64,000 nt of DNA from Anthocerotibacter panamensis C109 (GCF_018389385.1 NZ_CP062698.1:1677501-1741500); one strand, 5' to 3'. Positions 37,881 through 48,060 are shown, numbered from the stretch's first letter. The notes: generated by a model from the sequence alone, not told the origin. Program-made: numbers and translations.

Positions 37881-38144
37881 ATGGCAAAAGTTCAGAACAT
37901 CCCCATCCACCAGATCCTCCGTCCCCTACCTCGTCAGAACGACCCAGCTAAAGTGCAAGCATTGATGGCTTCCATCCAGGAGATTGGTCTGCAAGAGCCC
38001 ATTGATGTCCTGGAAGTAGACGGGTTCTACTACGGATTCTCGGGCTGTCATCGCTATGAAGCCTGTTCCCGCTTGGGCCATGAGACCATCAAGTGCCGGG
38101 TCCGCACCGCCCCGCGTGCAGTACTTAAGCAGCATTTAGCCTGA
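37881..38144 (+). CDS. srx: Sulfiredoxin
   Basis: 87 residues with the ParB/sulfiredoxin fold: QILRPLPRQNDPAKVQALM, IQEIGLQEPIDVLEVDG, and the active site YGFSGCHRYEACSRLG, where the F-x-GCHR cysteine reduces cysteine-sulfinic acid in 2-Cys peroxiredoxins using ATP. dps follows 81 bp downstream in the same direction, and a long palindrome precedes it, so both are probably a peroxide-responsive unit. Confidence 0.9.
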   Translation: MAKVQNIPIHQILRPLPRQNDPAKVQALMASIQEIGLQEPIDVLEVDGFYYGFSGCHRYEACSRLGHETIKCRVRTAPRAVLKQHLA

Positions 38145-38225
38145 ACTTGACCATGACTGTGCAGGCAGGAGCATGTCATGCTGGAACCAGCCGCCCGCTT
38201 AAACTTCTGAACCAAAGGAGCCACT

Positions 38226-38696
38226 ATGCAGCAGATCAATCTGGGTATTGACGCACATGACCGGGCAGGAATTGTGGAGGGACTCTCCCGCTTGCTCGCC
38301 GACACTTACACGCTCTATCTCAAGACGCACAACTTCCATTGGAATGTCACGGGGCCGATGTTCAATACCCTACACCTGATGTTTGAGACTCAGTACACCG
38401 AGTTAGCCCTAGCCGTGGACCTTATCGCCGAGCGTATCCGCTCTCTGGGTTTTCCAGCACCCGGCACCTACAGTGAATATGCCCACTTGAGTTCGATACC
38501 CGAGACTCCGGGCGTCCCCAAGGCCGAGGAGATGATCCAACTGTTGGTGGAGGGTCAAGAGGCTGTGGTGCGTACCGCCCGTTCTATCTTTCCCCTCGTA
38601 GATAAAGTCAACGACGAACCCACGGCTGACCTGTTGACCCAGCGCATGCAGGTCCACGAAAAAACCGCCTGGATGCTCAGGAGTCTACTGGAGTAG
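38226..38696 (+). CDS. dps: Dps-family ferritin-like protein
   Basis: 156 residues forming the four-helix Dps fold: [20 protein letters not shown] with the ferroxidase histidines, then [20 protein letters not shown] with the acidic ligands, and a C-terminal helix ending in [12 protein letters not shown]. Dps dodecamers oxidise and store iron and protect DNA from peroxide. The AAAGGAG ribosome site upstream is good. The gene follows srx, which supports joint control by oxidative stress. Confidence 0.94.
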   Translation: MQQINLGIDAHDRAGIVEGLSRLLADTYTLYLKTHNFHWNVTGPMFNTLHLMFETQYTELALAVDLIAERIRSLGFPAPGTYSEYAHLSSIPETPGVPKAEEMIQLLVEGQEAVVRTARSIFPLVDKVNDEPTADLLTQRMQVHEKTAWMLRSLLE

Positions 38697-38712
38697 GCTA
38701 AACCACTGAATT

Positions 38713-38744
38713 CCAGGAAGTTCTCGTTGTGCAGGGCTTCCTGG
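38713..38744 (+). terminator. Hairpin after dps
   Basis: CCAGGAAG (38713-38720) pairs perfectly with CTTCCTGG (38737-38744), 16 bp after the dps stop; only a weak T-rich tail (CATTTC) follows. Confidence 0.5.
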
Positions 38745-39139
38745 CATTTCAGACGAGACCAGCCGCGCCAGCGTCCACGGTCAAAGTTGGTTGGCTATGC
38801 TGAAGCAGGGATAAAACGAGGGCCGTGGGAGCCAAATAATCGGTACGCATGGACTGTGCTTTAAGCCAGTAATGGGCCTGCTACTTTTAGAGGCTGATAT
38901 CTATGGTCAGGTGGATCAGGAATGCTCACAATGGCGAGGAAGCTGAGCGTTCCCACAACGCTTTCGTGTGTCCTGTTCCGCCTCGACACACCAGAGCTAC
39001 GCCCTGCTGTTGGCGGCTATTCGGGATAATAACCTGGAGGTTGAGATATAGCACCTGCCTGGACTGTGCCCCCTCGGGCAAGGGGTGCGCTAGGAAGGGT
39101 ATAGTGTAGAAAGATTTTGTGTTGTTCATCAGGTCTGGT
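38745..39139. other. Intergenic region upstream of tig
   Basis: About 395 bp with no credible gene, tRNA or repeat seen. A TATAGTGTAGAAAG stretch at about 39100 is a possible -10 region for the tig-clpP-clpX operon, 30-40 bp before the tig start. Confidence 0.45.
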
Positions 39140-40564
39140 ATGAGAGTTACGCAAGAGAAGTTGCCCAACTCCCAGGTTGGCTTGGAGATTGAAATTGATG
39201 CCGCCCGCGGGCAACAGGTCTATGAGCAGACGGTGCGAAAATATATGAAGTCGGCGCGGATCCCTGGCTTTCGCCCCGGCAAAGCCCCGCGTCCCATCGT
39301 ATTGCAGTTTTTGGGTAAGCAGGTGCTCAAGGCTGAAACCCTCGAAAAGCTCCTAGATGAGACCTTCAAAGAGGCTGTCGAACAAGCGCAGGTCACAGTC
39401 CTCGGCAACTATCAGGTCCTCGACAAATTTGACGCGTTGCTCCAAGCCTTTGAACCCGGTCAGGCATTGACGTATAAAGCAGCGGTGGATGTACAGCCCG
39501 AAGTGCGGTTGCGCGAAGACTACAGCGCTCTGAAGATTCGCCATGTAGCGACCACCTTTGATCCCGCTTTAGTGGACCAGACCCTCGAAGATGCCCGCGA
39601 GCGTAAGGCTACCTATGAGCCCGCCCCAGAGCGCCCCGCGCAGATTGGGGATGTGGCGGTGATTGACTTTGTCGGTCGGACGCTGGAGGGCGCAGAAATT
39701 GAGGGGGCCAAGGGCACGGATTTTCAGCTAGAACTCCAGACAGACCGTTTTATTCCTGGCTTCATTGATGGCATGGTCGGCATGACCCTCCACGAAACCC
39801 GCGAAGTCGGAGCCCGCTTCCCCGAAGGCTACGCCAAGCCTGAACTCTCTGGAGTCGAGGCTCGCTTCACCATCACGCTCAAAGAACTCAAGGACAAGAC
39901 CCTCCCTGAACTGAACGACGAACTTGCCCAAGAATTAGGCGAGGTAGACACCCTCGACCTTTGGCGCGAGCAAGTCGAGAAGCAACTGAGAGCGCAGACT
40001 GAGGACCGCAACCGCGATGCCCGCGATGCCGCACTCCTAGATGAACTCCTCAGCGGCACCACCGTAGACCTGCCACGGACGCTGATCGAGCAGGAGTTCC
40101 GTTTCTTAGCCGAGCAGTACACCCAAAACCTCACCAACCGGGGTATCAATCCCGACCTGCTTTTTAAAGAGGAAAACCTCCCCTTCCTGCGCGAACAAAT
40201 CAGTCAAGAAGCCATCACCCGACTCCAGCGCACCCTAGCGCTAGCCGAAATAGCCAAGCGCGAAGAGATCACCGTTTCAGACGATGAAGTTACCCCGCGC
40301 TTGGTCGAATACGTCCGGGGGCTCAAGCAAGAAGTGGAGCGCGAAGCGCTGATCAATCTGGTCCGCGATGAACTGTTGACCGAAAAGATCCTAGACTGGC
40401 TCGCAGAACACTCTACAATTGAAGAAGTGAGTGAAGAAGCGCTGGCTGCTGAAGCTACCTCTACACCTACAGGCGAACTAGAAGCAGAGATCGTGGCGTC
40501 CCAACCCACAGAACAACTCGATACCGCTACCGTAGACCTATCCGATAAGGAGCTTCAGGAATGA
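39140..40564 (+). CDS. tig: Trigger factor
   Basis: 474 residues. It is a ribosome-bound chaperone and prolyl isomerase. The ribosome-binding signature region [19 protein letters not shown] lies near residue 45, the PPIase domain around [20 protein letters not shown] near 170, and the helical arm domain follows; the C-terminus is acidic. ATG 39140 (MRVTQEKLP) is preferred over the in-frame TTG upstream. The stop codon overlaps the clpP start (ATGA), so the two are translationally coupled. Confidence 0.96.
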   Translation: MRVTQEKLPNSQVGLEIEIDAARGQQVYEQTVRKYMKSARIPGFRPGKAPRPIVLQFLGKQVLKAETLEKLLDETFKEAVEQAQVTVLGNYQVLDKFDALLQAFEPGQALTYKAAVDVQPEVRLREDYSALKIRHVATTFDPALVDQTLEDARERKATYEPAPERPAQIGDVAVIDFVGRTLEGAEIEGAKGTDFQLELQTDRFIPGFIDGMVGMTLHETREVGARFPEGYAKPELSGVEARFTITLKELKDKTLPELNDELAQELGEVDTLDLWREQVEKQLRAQTEDRNRDARDAALLDELLSGTTVDLPRTLIEQEFRFLAEQYTQNLTNRGINPDLLFKEENLPFLREQISQEAITRLQRTLALAEIAKREEITVSDDEVTPRLVEYVRGLKQEVEREALINLVRDELLTEKILDWLAEHSTIEEVSEEALAAEATSTPTGELEAEIVASQPTEQLDTATVDLSDKELQE

Positions 40565-41220
40565 TCCATCCGCTAATCAGTGCATTACCTCGGGGCTATA
40601 CCATCAGCGATGTTATCCCTATGGTCGTGGAGCAATCTTCCAGGGGAGAGCGTGCCTTTGACATCTTCTCGCGGCTGTTGCGGGAGCGTATTATTTTTCT
40701 GGGTACGCCTATCGATGACATGGTCTCTAATCTGACCGTGGCTCAGTTGCTCTTCTTGGAAGCAGAGGACCCGGAGAAAGATATTGCCCTTTACATTAAC
40801 TCTCCTGGCGGGTCCGTGACAGCGGGCATGGCGATCTATGACACGATGCAGCACATCCGGCCTAAGATTTCGACCATTTGCGTAGGACTTGCCGCCTCCA
40901 TGGGAGCCTTTCTGCTGTCTGGAGGAGCCGATGGTAAGCGTCTCAGCCTGCCCCATGCCCGGATCATGATTCACCAGCCTTTGGGCGGAGCCCAAGGCCA
41001 AGCGACGGATATTGAGATCATGGCCCGGGAGATCCTCTATCACAAGCGCAAGCTCAACGAGATCCTTGCCTACCACACCAAGCAGCCCTTGGAGCGCATC
41101 GAGCGCGATACTGACCGTGACTTCTTTATGTCTGCGGAGGAAGCCAAGGACTACGGACTCATCGATCAAGTGATCGCCAAACGCGTCCTCTCGACGGAAG
41201 GACTCTCCGTGGTACGCTAA
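40561..41220 (+). CDS. clpP: ATP-dependent Clp protease proteolytic subunit
   Basis: 219 residues. Catalytic serine in [14 protein letters not shown], histidine in [14 protein letters not shown] and aspartate in [11 protein letters not shown]; the oxyanion strand is [16 protein letters not shown]. It forms the tetradecameric protease core partnered with ClpX. Cyanobacteria have several ClpP paralogues; the copy in an operon with tig and clpX is the ClpX partner. Confidence 0.96.
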   Translation: MIHPLISALPRGYTISDVIPMVVEQSSRGERAFDIFSRLLRERIIFLGTPIDDMVSNLTVAQLLFLEAEDPEKDIALYINSPGGSVTAGMAIYDTMQHIRPKISTICVGLAASMGAFLLSGGADGKRLSLPHARIMIHQPLGGAQGQATDIEIMAREILYHKRKLNEILAYHTKQPLERIERDTDRDFFMSAEEAKDYGLIDQVIAKRVLSTEGLSVVR

Positions 41221-41245
41221 TCCATCCCCTACCAGGAACAGGTGC

Positions 41246-42562
41246 ATGGCTCCTAAAAACTACGACGCGCATCTCAAGTGCTCCTTCTGCGGCAAGTCCC
41301 AGGAGCAGGTCCGCAAGCTAATTGCCGGACCGGGGGTCTACATCTGCGATGAGTGCGTAGACTTATGCAACGAGATCCTGGATGAGGAACTCTTCGATGG
41401 CCCCGCTGCTACCCCCACCACAGGTAAGCGCGGGGCAACCCGTCCGACTCCCCGCAAAGACCACGTCCTCCCCAAAAAACTGCCCAAACCTTACGAGATC
41501 AAGGCTCATCTTGATGCTCACGTCATCGGGCAGGACAATGCTAAAAAAATTCTCTCCGTGGCAGTCTACAACCACTACAAGCGCCTCTCCTCGCAGCTAG
41601 AAGCCAGCTCAGATGTAGACCTTCAGAAGACCAACATCTTGCTTATTGGTCCCACGGGCTGCGGTAAAACGCTATTAGCTCAGACGCTCGCTCAGGTCCT
41701 CGATGTGCCTTTCGCCATTGCGGATGCAACGACCCTGACCGAAGCGGGCTATGTCGGCGAAGATGTCGAGAATATTCTGCTACGCCTTTTACAGATGGCT
41801 GATGGGGATATCGAAAAAGCCCAGCGCGGGATAATCTACATCGATGAGATTGACAAGATCGCCCGCAAATCCGAGAACCCCTCGATTACCAGGGATGTCT
41901 CCGGGGAGGGCGTCCAGCAAGCACTTTTGAAGATGCTCGAAGGGACCGTCGCCAATGTGCCCCCGCAAGGAGGCCGCAAACACCCTTATCAGGAATATAT
42001 TCAAATCGACACTACCAATATTCTCTTCGTTTGTGGCGGGGCTTTTGTGGGTTTGGAGCGGGTCGTAGAGCAACGCACCGGGAAGAAGTCCATCGGTTTT
42101 ATGCAGCCGGAGAGTCAACAACGCGAGAAACGCCTCGTCGAGTCGCTGAAATCCCTGGAGCCGGATGACTTGGTCAAGTTTGGCCTCATCCCTGAATTTA
42201 TTGGTCGGATTCCCTCGGTCGCAGTCCTAGAGCCCCTTGATGAAGAAGCGCTCAAAGCGATTCTCACGGAGCCTAAGAACGCGCTACTCAAGCAGTACTG
42301 TCGTCTATTACAGATGGACGGGGTGGAGCTCGTCTTTGATCAAGAGGCCATTGACGCCATCGCCAAAGAAGCCTACCGCCGCAAAACCGGAGCCCGTGCC
42401 CTCAGAGGTATTGTCGAAGAGTTGATGCTCGACATCATGTATGAGTCGCCTTCCCGCCCGGATATCGCCCGCTTTGAGGTGACCCGAGAGATGGTCGAGT
42501 CGCGCTCCACAGCGGATCTTTTGATCCATCCGAGTTCCCTCCCGAAGTCGGAATCGGCGTAA
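41246..42562 (+). CDS. clpX: ATP-dependent Clp protease ATP-binding subunit ClpX
   Basis: 438 residues. N-terminal zinc-binding domain [15 protein letters not shown] with [11 protein letters not shown]+ core with Walker A ([18 protein letters not shown]), pore loop GYVGEDVE, Walker B ([13 protein letters not shown]), and the C-terminal small domain ([19 protein letters not shown]). It unfolds tagged substrates for ClpP. It lies 25 bp after clpP, third gene of the tig-clpP-clpX operon. Confidence 0.97.
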   Translation: MAPKNYDAHLKCSFCGKSQEQVRKLIAGPGVYICDECVDLCNEILDEELFDGPAATPTTGKRGATRPTPRKDHVLPKKLPKPYEIKAHLDAHVIGQDNAKKILSVAVYNHYKRLSSQLEASSDVDLQKTNILLIGPTGCGKTLLAQTLAQVLDVPFAIADATTLTEAGYVGEDVENILLRLLQMADGDIEKAQRGIIYIDEIDKIARKSENPSITRDVSGEGVQQALLKMLEGTVANVPPQGGRKHPYQEYIQIDTTNILFVCGGAFVGLERVVEQRTGKKSIGFMQPESQQREKRLVESLKSLEPDDLVKFGLIPEFIGRIPSVAVLEPLDEEALKAILTEPKNALLKQYCRLLQMDGVELVFDQEAIDAIAKEAYRRKTGARALRGIVEELMLDIMYESPSRPDIARFEVTREMVESRSTADLLIHPSSLPKSESA

Positions 42563-42683
42563 ACCAGTCAGCTTAATGCTTCTTTCCCTTAACTCTCCTG
42601 CACAGGAAACAGGCGGGTTTTGGACATCTTCCAGAAGGGTCACGCCTACGGCTACCATAGAAAGACCGTGTAGCCCGTGCCCT

Positions 42684-44477
42684 ATGACCCTGCCCAGCCA
42701 ATACGACCCCTTTACCACAGAGCCCCGGTGGCAACAATACTGGGCGGAACAGGAGTTCTATAAAGCCCAACCCCAGTCCGGGAAAGAACCCTACACGATT
42801 CTTATTCCGCCGCCCAACGTCACCGGCAACCTGCACATCGGACACGCCCTGACAATGTCCACCCAGGATGTCCTGATCCGCTATCATCGGATGCTGGGCT
42901 ATGACTGTCTGTGGTTACCGGGGACCGACCACGCTGGGATTTCTACCCAGGTCGTAGTTGAGCGCGAATTGGGACGCGAAGCTCTGGGGCTGCAAAAAGA
43001 ATTCGGTGCCCTATCTAAAGAACAACAGAAACAGGTGAGCCAGCAAGGGAGCCATCTACGTAAAGCCATGGGCCGCGAAGCCTTCCTGCAACGAATCTGG
43101 CAGTGGAAGGAGCGCTCCGGCGGGCAGATTATTCACCAACTCAAGCGCCTTGGCTGCTCCTGCGATTGGAGCCGCGAACGCTTCACCATGGACTCTGGCC
43201 TCATTCGAGCAGTGACGACCGCCTTCGTGCGCATGTATCGAGCGGGCCTGATTTATCGTGGGGAGTATTTGGTCAATTGGTGTCCTGGTTCTCAGTCTGC
43301 TATCTCTGATCTGGAAGTGGACACCAAAGAAGTCAAGGGTTTTCTGTGGTACTTTCGCTACCCTGTCATGGGTGAAGCGGGCCGCTATTTAGTCGTGGCG
43401 ACCACACGCCCGGAGACCATGCTGGGCGATACCGCTGTGGCGGTGAACCCAGGGGACGAACGCTACCGCGACCTCGTGGGCAAAACGCTCCTCTTGCCGA
43501 TCCAGGACCGCCCGATTCCCATCATCGCTGACGAACTGGTAGACCCGACATTTGGTACCGGCTGCGTGAAGGTCACCCCCGCTCACGACCCCAATGACTT
43601 CGCCATCGGCAAACGGCACAACCTTCCTTTTATCAACATCCTCAACCCTGACGGGACGCTCAACGAAAATGGCGGACCCTTTGCAGGTCAGGACCGTTTC
43701 GAGGCCCGTCAAAACGTAGTCCAGTGGTTCGAGGAGCACGAGCTATTGCAGAACATGGAGCCCTACACCCACCATGTTCCCTACTCCGAGCGGGCTGGGG
43801 TGCCGGTGGAGCCCTACCTCACGACTCAGTGGTACGTAAAGATGGAGCCTCTGGCTGAACGGGCACTGGAATTCCTGACGCGCCAGCAGCCCCATTTCGT
43901 GCCTGAGCGTTGGGAAAAAGTCTACCGCGACTGGCTGGAGAATATCCGGGATTGGTGCATCTCCCGTCAGTTGTGGTGGGGCCATCAGATCCCCGCTTGG
44001 TACGTAGTGGGCGAAGAAAATACCGAGCCCATCGTCGCGGTGGATGAAGCTGAAGCCTACGCGTTAGCTCAGGAGCGCTATGGAGACGAGGTCCAACTAC
44101 AGCGCGACGAAGACATGCTCGACACGTGGTTCTCGGCGGGGTTGTGGCCCTTCTCGACGATGGGTTGGCCGGAGGCGACGGCAGACTTGGCTCGTTACTA
44201 CCCCTCTTCGGTCCTGGTCACTGGCTTCGATATCATCTTCTTTTGGATCGCCCGCATGACGATGATGGCGGGTCAGTTGACGGGTGAAGTGCCCTTTAAG
44301 GATGTGTACATCACGGGTCTGGTCCGCGACGAGAAGGGCCAGAAGATGTCTAAGACCAAGGGCAACGGCATCGACCCCTTAGAACTGATGGACAAGTACG
44401 GCACGGATGCGGTGCGCTTCACCTTCCAAATGGAGCTGATTGCGGAACGGCTGGACAGGGCATCTGCCCATCTGTGA
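42684..44477 (+). pseudogene. valS: Valyl-tRNA synthetase, 5' part of a disrupted gene
   Basis: From ATG 42684 ([20 protein letters not shown]) the frame is a normal ValRS: HIGH motif ([15 protein letters not shown]), [10 protein letters not shown], the editing domain ([20 protein letters not shown]), and KMSKS ([19 protein letters not shown]). After TDAVRFTFQ at 44428 it enters ~16 foreign codons and stops at 44477, so the anticodon-binding domain and C-terminal coiled coil are missing. Deleting one 1,044-bp unit would join 44428 to 45473 in frame and restore a 919-residue enzyme, the usual length. As an essential gene it must exist intact in living cells, here in a variant form or elsewhere. 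Confidence 0.9.
43784..44428 (+). repeat. valS internal direct repeat, copy 1
   Basis: 645 bp that recur without any difference I could find at 44828-45472 (offset 1,044 bp). It covers the end of the editing domain through the KMSKS region. Confidence 0.95.
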
Positions 44478-44827
44478 CTACAGACCAATGTAAAACGCCA
44501 GCTGACCCGCCGCAGCGTCGTAAAGACGATGCGCGACCAAGTCTGTCGCCAACGGCCAAAGCGCTGGAATGCTGCGTGTCGGCTGTCATCGCACTGGGTG
44601 GACCTCCAGGCAAGCCCTGAGGGCTAAGCGTGGGCACAGCGTTCGTCACCAAGCCGTGGGCTCGAAGATTTTCTCCGGCTAGAATCGAAGCGCTCGAGCG
44701 CTGTTCGGGAGAGCAATCCCAGATGCCTCGGGCGAGCAGAAGCGAGCGGGCGGCATCGCATCCCACGTCAGTGAAGCGACCGCACGCAACCACTCGAGCA
44801 AGGCCTGGGCGATTCCCTACTCCCGCT
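44429..44827 (+). other. Degraded valS-like filler between the valS repeats
   Basis: 399 bp. The first ~200 bp can be aligned, with many mismatches and small indels, to the valS sequence directly after the second repeat: for example CTCCAGGCAAGCCCTGA occurs at about 44606 and at 45607, CTGGAATGC at about 44563 and 45577, and GGCTAGAAT at about 44679 and 45664. The last bases (TTCCCTACTCC at 44813-44823) repeat the sequence just before copy 1. So the filler looks like a corrupted version of valS, not a foreign insert. Reading frames here are not credible genes. Confidence 0.7.
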
Positions 44828-45472
44828 CTCCGAGCGGGCTGGGGTGCCGGTGGAGCCCTACCTCACGACTCAGTGGTACGTAAAGATGGAGCCTCTGGCT
44901 GAACGGGCACTGGAATTCCTGACGCGCCAGCAGCCCCATTTCGTGCCTGAGCGTTGGGAAAAAGTCTACCGCGACTGGCTGGAGAATATCCGGGATTGGT
45001 GCATCTCCCGTCAGTTGTGGTGGGGCCATCAGATCCCCGCTTGGTACGTAGTGGGCGAAGAAAATACCGAGCCCATCGTCGCGGTGGATGAAGCTGAAGC
45101 CTACGCGTTAGCTCAGGAGCGCTATGGAGACGAGGTCCAACTACAGCGCGACGAAGACATGCTCGACACGTGGTTCTCGGCGGGGTTGTGGCCCTTCTCG
45201 ACGATGGGTTGGCCGGAGGCGACGGCAGACTTGGCTCGTTACTACCCCTCTTCGGTCCTGGTCACTGGCTTCGATATCATCTTCTTTTGGATCGCCCGCA
45301 TGACGATGATGGCGGGTCAGTTGACGGGTGAAGTGCCCTTTAAGGATGTGTACATCACGGGTCTGGTCCGCGACGAGAAGGGCCAGAAGATGTCTAAGAC
45401 CAAGGGCAACGGCATCGACCCCTTAGAACTGATGGACAAGTACGGCACGGATGCGGTGCGCTTCACCTTCCA
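44828..45472 (+). repeat. valS internal direct repeat, copy 2
   Basis: Partner of 43784-44428; it continues directly into the authentic 3' part of valS. Confidence 0.95.
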
Positions 45473-46487
45473 GTCAGCTATTTCCGGGGCGGGACAGGAC
45501 ATCCGCATGGACTACAACCGCAAAACCCAGGAATCGCCCAGCGTCGAAGCGGCGCGCAACTTCGCCAACAAGCTCTGGAATGCAGCCCGCTTCGTACTGC
45601 TCAAGCTCCAGGCAAGCCCTGAACAGCGGGAGCAAGCGTTCCAACAAGCCCTGGCTGAAGACAGGCTAGAATTGGCCGACCGCTGGATTTTGGGACGGCT
45701 GAATAAAACCATTGCCCAAGTCCACGAACTGATGACGGCGTATGAGTTAGGCAACGCCGTCAAACTCATCTACAGTTTCATCTGGGACGACTATTGCGAT
45801 TGGTATATCGAACTGGTCAAATCCCGGTTCGGTACCCCCACGGGCGCAGTAGCAGAATATATCTTGCTTGAAGTGCTCACCGCGAGCGTCAAGTTGCTCC
45901 ACCCTTGGATGCCCCATATCACTGAAGAGATCTGGCAGGCAGTCGCCCAAGCTGAAAACACCTCGATTTCGATTCAGCCCTATCCCACAGTTCGCCCTGA
46001 GTGGGTAGATGATGCGGTAGAGACCAATTTCGCGCTGATCAAAGGCATTGTCCGCACCATTCGCAACCTCAAAGCCGAGGCGGGGCTGGCTCCGGGGCAG
46101 CCCGTCCCGATCCATCTGGTGACCGCTTCACAATCCGCACATCAACTTCTGGAGCACAATCAGTCCTATCTCAGCCTAGTTAAACTCTCCGCTATTGACC
46201 TCCATGAGACCTTCCCTCAGCTAGAGGAGAAAGTTTTTGCGGGCGTCGAGGGTCCGGTAGAAGTCCTCCTACCCCTAACAGAATTGGTGGATCTGGCTAA
46301 TCTACGGGTCAAACTGGAGCGCGACCTCACCAAAAAAAACAAACAAGCCGAAAGCCTGCGCCAACGCCTCAACAGCCCCGACTACCGCGACCGCGCCCCT
46401 GAGGATCTCGTCCAAAAATCCGAACAGGAACTGCACGAGCTAGACCAGCAAACTGTTACCCTCAAGCAGCGCCTAGCCGTTCTTTAA
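44844..46487 (+). pseudogene. valS: Valyl-tRNA synthetase, 3' part of a disrupted gene
   Basis: 547 codons from a chance GTG. They repeat the region from [20 protein letters not shown] through KMSKTKGNG and continue through the anticodon-binding domain (FANKLWNAARFVLLKL, IWDDYCDWYIELVKSRFG, LHPWMPHITEEIWQ) to the C-terminal coiled coil (LRVKLERDLTKKNKQAESLR). It has no HIGH motif and cannot work alone unless it complements the 5' fragment, which is unlikely. Confidence 0.9.
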
Positions 46488-46490
46488 ATT

Positions 46491-46607
46491 GTGAAAATCC
46501 GTGAGCTTACTGTCCAAAACTTCCGAAATCTAACGGTACTAATGAGAAGTAACGGCACAGCAAAGACGACCGTTCTGTTAGATCAATTTCGCTCTGATGG
46601 AAGATGA
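46491..46607 (+). pseudogene. RecF/OLD-like ATPase N-terminal stub
   Basis: A 38-codon frame starting at GTG 46491, 3 bp after valS. It reads MKIRELTVQNFRNLTVL, then a damaged P-loop NGTAKTTVLLDQF, then a stop. This is the opening of SMC/RecF/OLD-type AAA ATPases (IxxFRxxxxxx...NGxGKTT), with most of the strand and part of the P-loop deleted. It is the second such stub in the window (see 24535-24659). Confidence 0.6.
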
Positions 46608-46667
46608 CTTTTTGGGGTGACTTGCGTCATGGTGTGGACAGACATCCACGCTGGAGGCGGACGCACC

Positions 46668-46853
46668 ATGTTACCTATTCCAACCTCTGGTCGATTATCC
46701 AAGCCCCTGGTCGGTTGTCCCCACTGCCGCGACCTGCTTGATTGGTACCGCACTAAAGGTACGTTCCCCCTACAGTATCGTTGCACCGTGTGCGGTCATA
46801 GTTTTCAGGTCGCCCCACGCGATCTGACCCGGCGCAAACAGACGATTGCCTAG
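46668..46853 (+). CDS. Small zinc-ribbon protein
   Basis: 61 residues from ATG 46668 with two CxxC knuckles (VGCPHCRDLLDWYRTKGTFP, then YRCTVCGHSFQV), a zinc ribbon of the kind found in small regulators. GGAGG lies 11 nt upstream; an in-frame ATG at 46629 would lengthen it by 13 residues. Role unknown. Confidence 0.6.
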   Translation: MLPIPTSGRLSKPLVGCPHCRDLLDWYRTKGTFPLQYRCTVCGHSFQVAPRDLTRRKQTIA

Positions 46854-46917
46854 CGCTGGTCCCCTAGCTTGATGAGGGCGACGGGGTGCCCACGTTGCAA
46901 GTTGACTGATAGCGGTT

Positions 46918-47496
46918 GTGGAGGTATCTGTGCTTTATCTGGTTAGCTATGAACTAGAAAAGCCTCTGGACGAATATCCTGAATTCTCGGACTTCATGGA
47001 TAGGCATCTCCCCCGCGCCCGTGTCCTGGAGAATACTTGGCTGCTGACGGTCTACGACCCCCCCTACGACCTACAACGACAGATGAAGCGCTGGTTAGGG
47101 CCATTGGATCGGTTTTATATTGCCGATATCTCCAAAGCTCTGCTGGCTTGGTCGGGGTTAGCGCGGGAGGTAGCCGAATTCATCCGGCATAATACAGCAC
47201 CGGTAGCTCAGGTGAGAGAGCGGGAATTGCTGATTGTCGCTACCGATCCTGGCGTCGCGTTAGGAAACGGGTCCGCCCCCCATCAAGCCCTGGGAGTCTG
47301 GCAGCCTCTATTGGGCAACCTCTGGCAGGTGGTGACCGATGCCCCTCCCGAAACTGTGACCCAATGCCTGCGCGAGGAACTAGGTCCGGGACCGCCCCTG
47401 CTGATCGTAGACGTTTCCTTAGCCCCGGCAGCTTGGTCGCACCTACCTGAAGAAACGGGTGTCGCCTACACCCGCCACGGGATTCAAGAACGTTAA
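46918..47496 (+). CDS. Tandem SinR/Cas2-like ferredoxin-fold protein
   Basis: 192 residues. Residues ~5-80 fit the small 'SinR family' proteins related to the Cas2/VapD fold: LYLVSYELEKPLDEYPEF, ENTWLLTVYDPPYDLQRQM, DRFYIADISKALLAWSGL. Residues ~100-180 repeat the same strand-helix order (LLIVATDPGVALG, NLWQVVTDAPPETVTQCL, PLLIVDVSLAPAAWSHL), so the protein looks like an internal duplication with a diverged second half. A catalytic aspartate as in Cas2 is not evident. GTG 46918 is the nominal start; GTG 46930 (LYLVSYEL) is an alternative. Followed by a strong terminator. Confidence 0.6.
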   Translation: MEVSVLYLVSYELEKPLDEYPEFSDFMDRHLPRARVLENTWLLTVYDPPYDLQRQMKRWLGPLDRFYIADISKALLAWSGLAREVAEFIRHNTAPVAQVRERELLIVATDPGVALGNGSAPHQALGVWQPLLGNLWQVVTDAPPETVTQCLREELGPGPPLLIVDVSLAPAAWSHLPEETGVAYTRHGIQER

Positions 47497-47497
47497 A

Positions 47498-47520
47498 GGC
47501 CCCCGTAGGGGCCATTTTTT
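47498..47520 (+). terminator. Strong bidirectional terminator
   Basis: GGCCCCCGTAGGGGCC hairpin followed by ATTTTTT, directly after the SinR-like gene. In the opposite direction it ends in CTTTAAC and may also serve the convergent fasciclin gene. Confidence 0.85.
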
Positions 47521-47523
47521 AGA

Positions 47524-48060
47524 TCAAGGTAGGATCACCTTATCGATGACATGGATAACTCCGTTGCTCGCTTCCACATCAGGCAGGGTGACTTGGGCAT
47601 TGTTCACCATAATGTTCTTGCCTTCAACCACCACTTTGACCGGAGAGCCTTCCACAGTTTTTACTTCGCCGGACTGGAGGGCATCAGAAGTAACTTTACC
47701 TGCAACCACATGGTAGGTGAGGATTTGGACCAATTTGGCTTTATTCTCAGGTTTGAGCAGGTTCTCTACCGTGCCTTTGGGCAAGGCGGCGAAGGCGGCA
47801 TCGGTGGGGGCAAAAACAGTGAAAGGGCCTTCACCCGTCAGGACATTGATCAGATCCGCCGCCTTTAAGGCAGCCGCGAGGGTCTTAAAAGAACCATTGG
47901 CAACAGCGACTTCCACAATATTCCCCGTCGCAGCAGCGACAAGGTTAGTCTTCACCTCGCCAGCAAAGACTGGAGCAGCCACTGGAAGGCTGACCAAAAA
48001 CGCCATACTCACACCAGCCATTTTCCCGAACAGACCCAAAGCAGTTGCTTTCATGCTCAT
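47524..48060 (-). CDS. Exported fasciclin (FAS1) domain protein
   Basis: 178 residues: signal peptide ([20 protein letters not shown], cleavage near VFAGE) and one FAS1 domain with both hallmark boxes: [20 protein letters not shown] and the YH motif [13 protein letters not shown], ending in [13 protein letters not shown]. Such proteins are secreted adhesins or surface factors in cyanobacteria. ATG 48060 follows GGAG with 5-nt spacing. Confidence 0.92.
   Translation of the reverse strand: MSMKATALGLFGKMAGVSMAFLVSLPVAAPVFAGEVKTNLVAAATGNIVEVAVANGSFKTLAAALKAADLINVLTGEGPFTVFAPTDAAFAALPKGTVENLLKPENKAKLVQILTYHVVAGKVTSDALQSGEVKTVEGSPVKVVVEGKNIMVNNAQVTLPDVEASNGVIHVIDKVILP

Noticed and set aside
38745-39139. 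Search for a tRNA or small RNA in the gap upstream of tig
   Set aside because: No T-arm consensus, acceptor pairing or strong conserved hairpin was found by eye.
44419-44793. Minus-strand 124-codon frame in the valS filler
   Set aside because: The DNA is a corrupted valS-like sequence; the frame has no recognisable domain.
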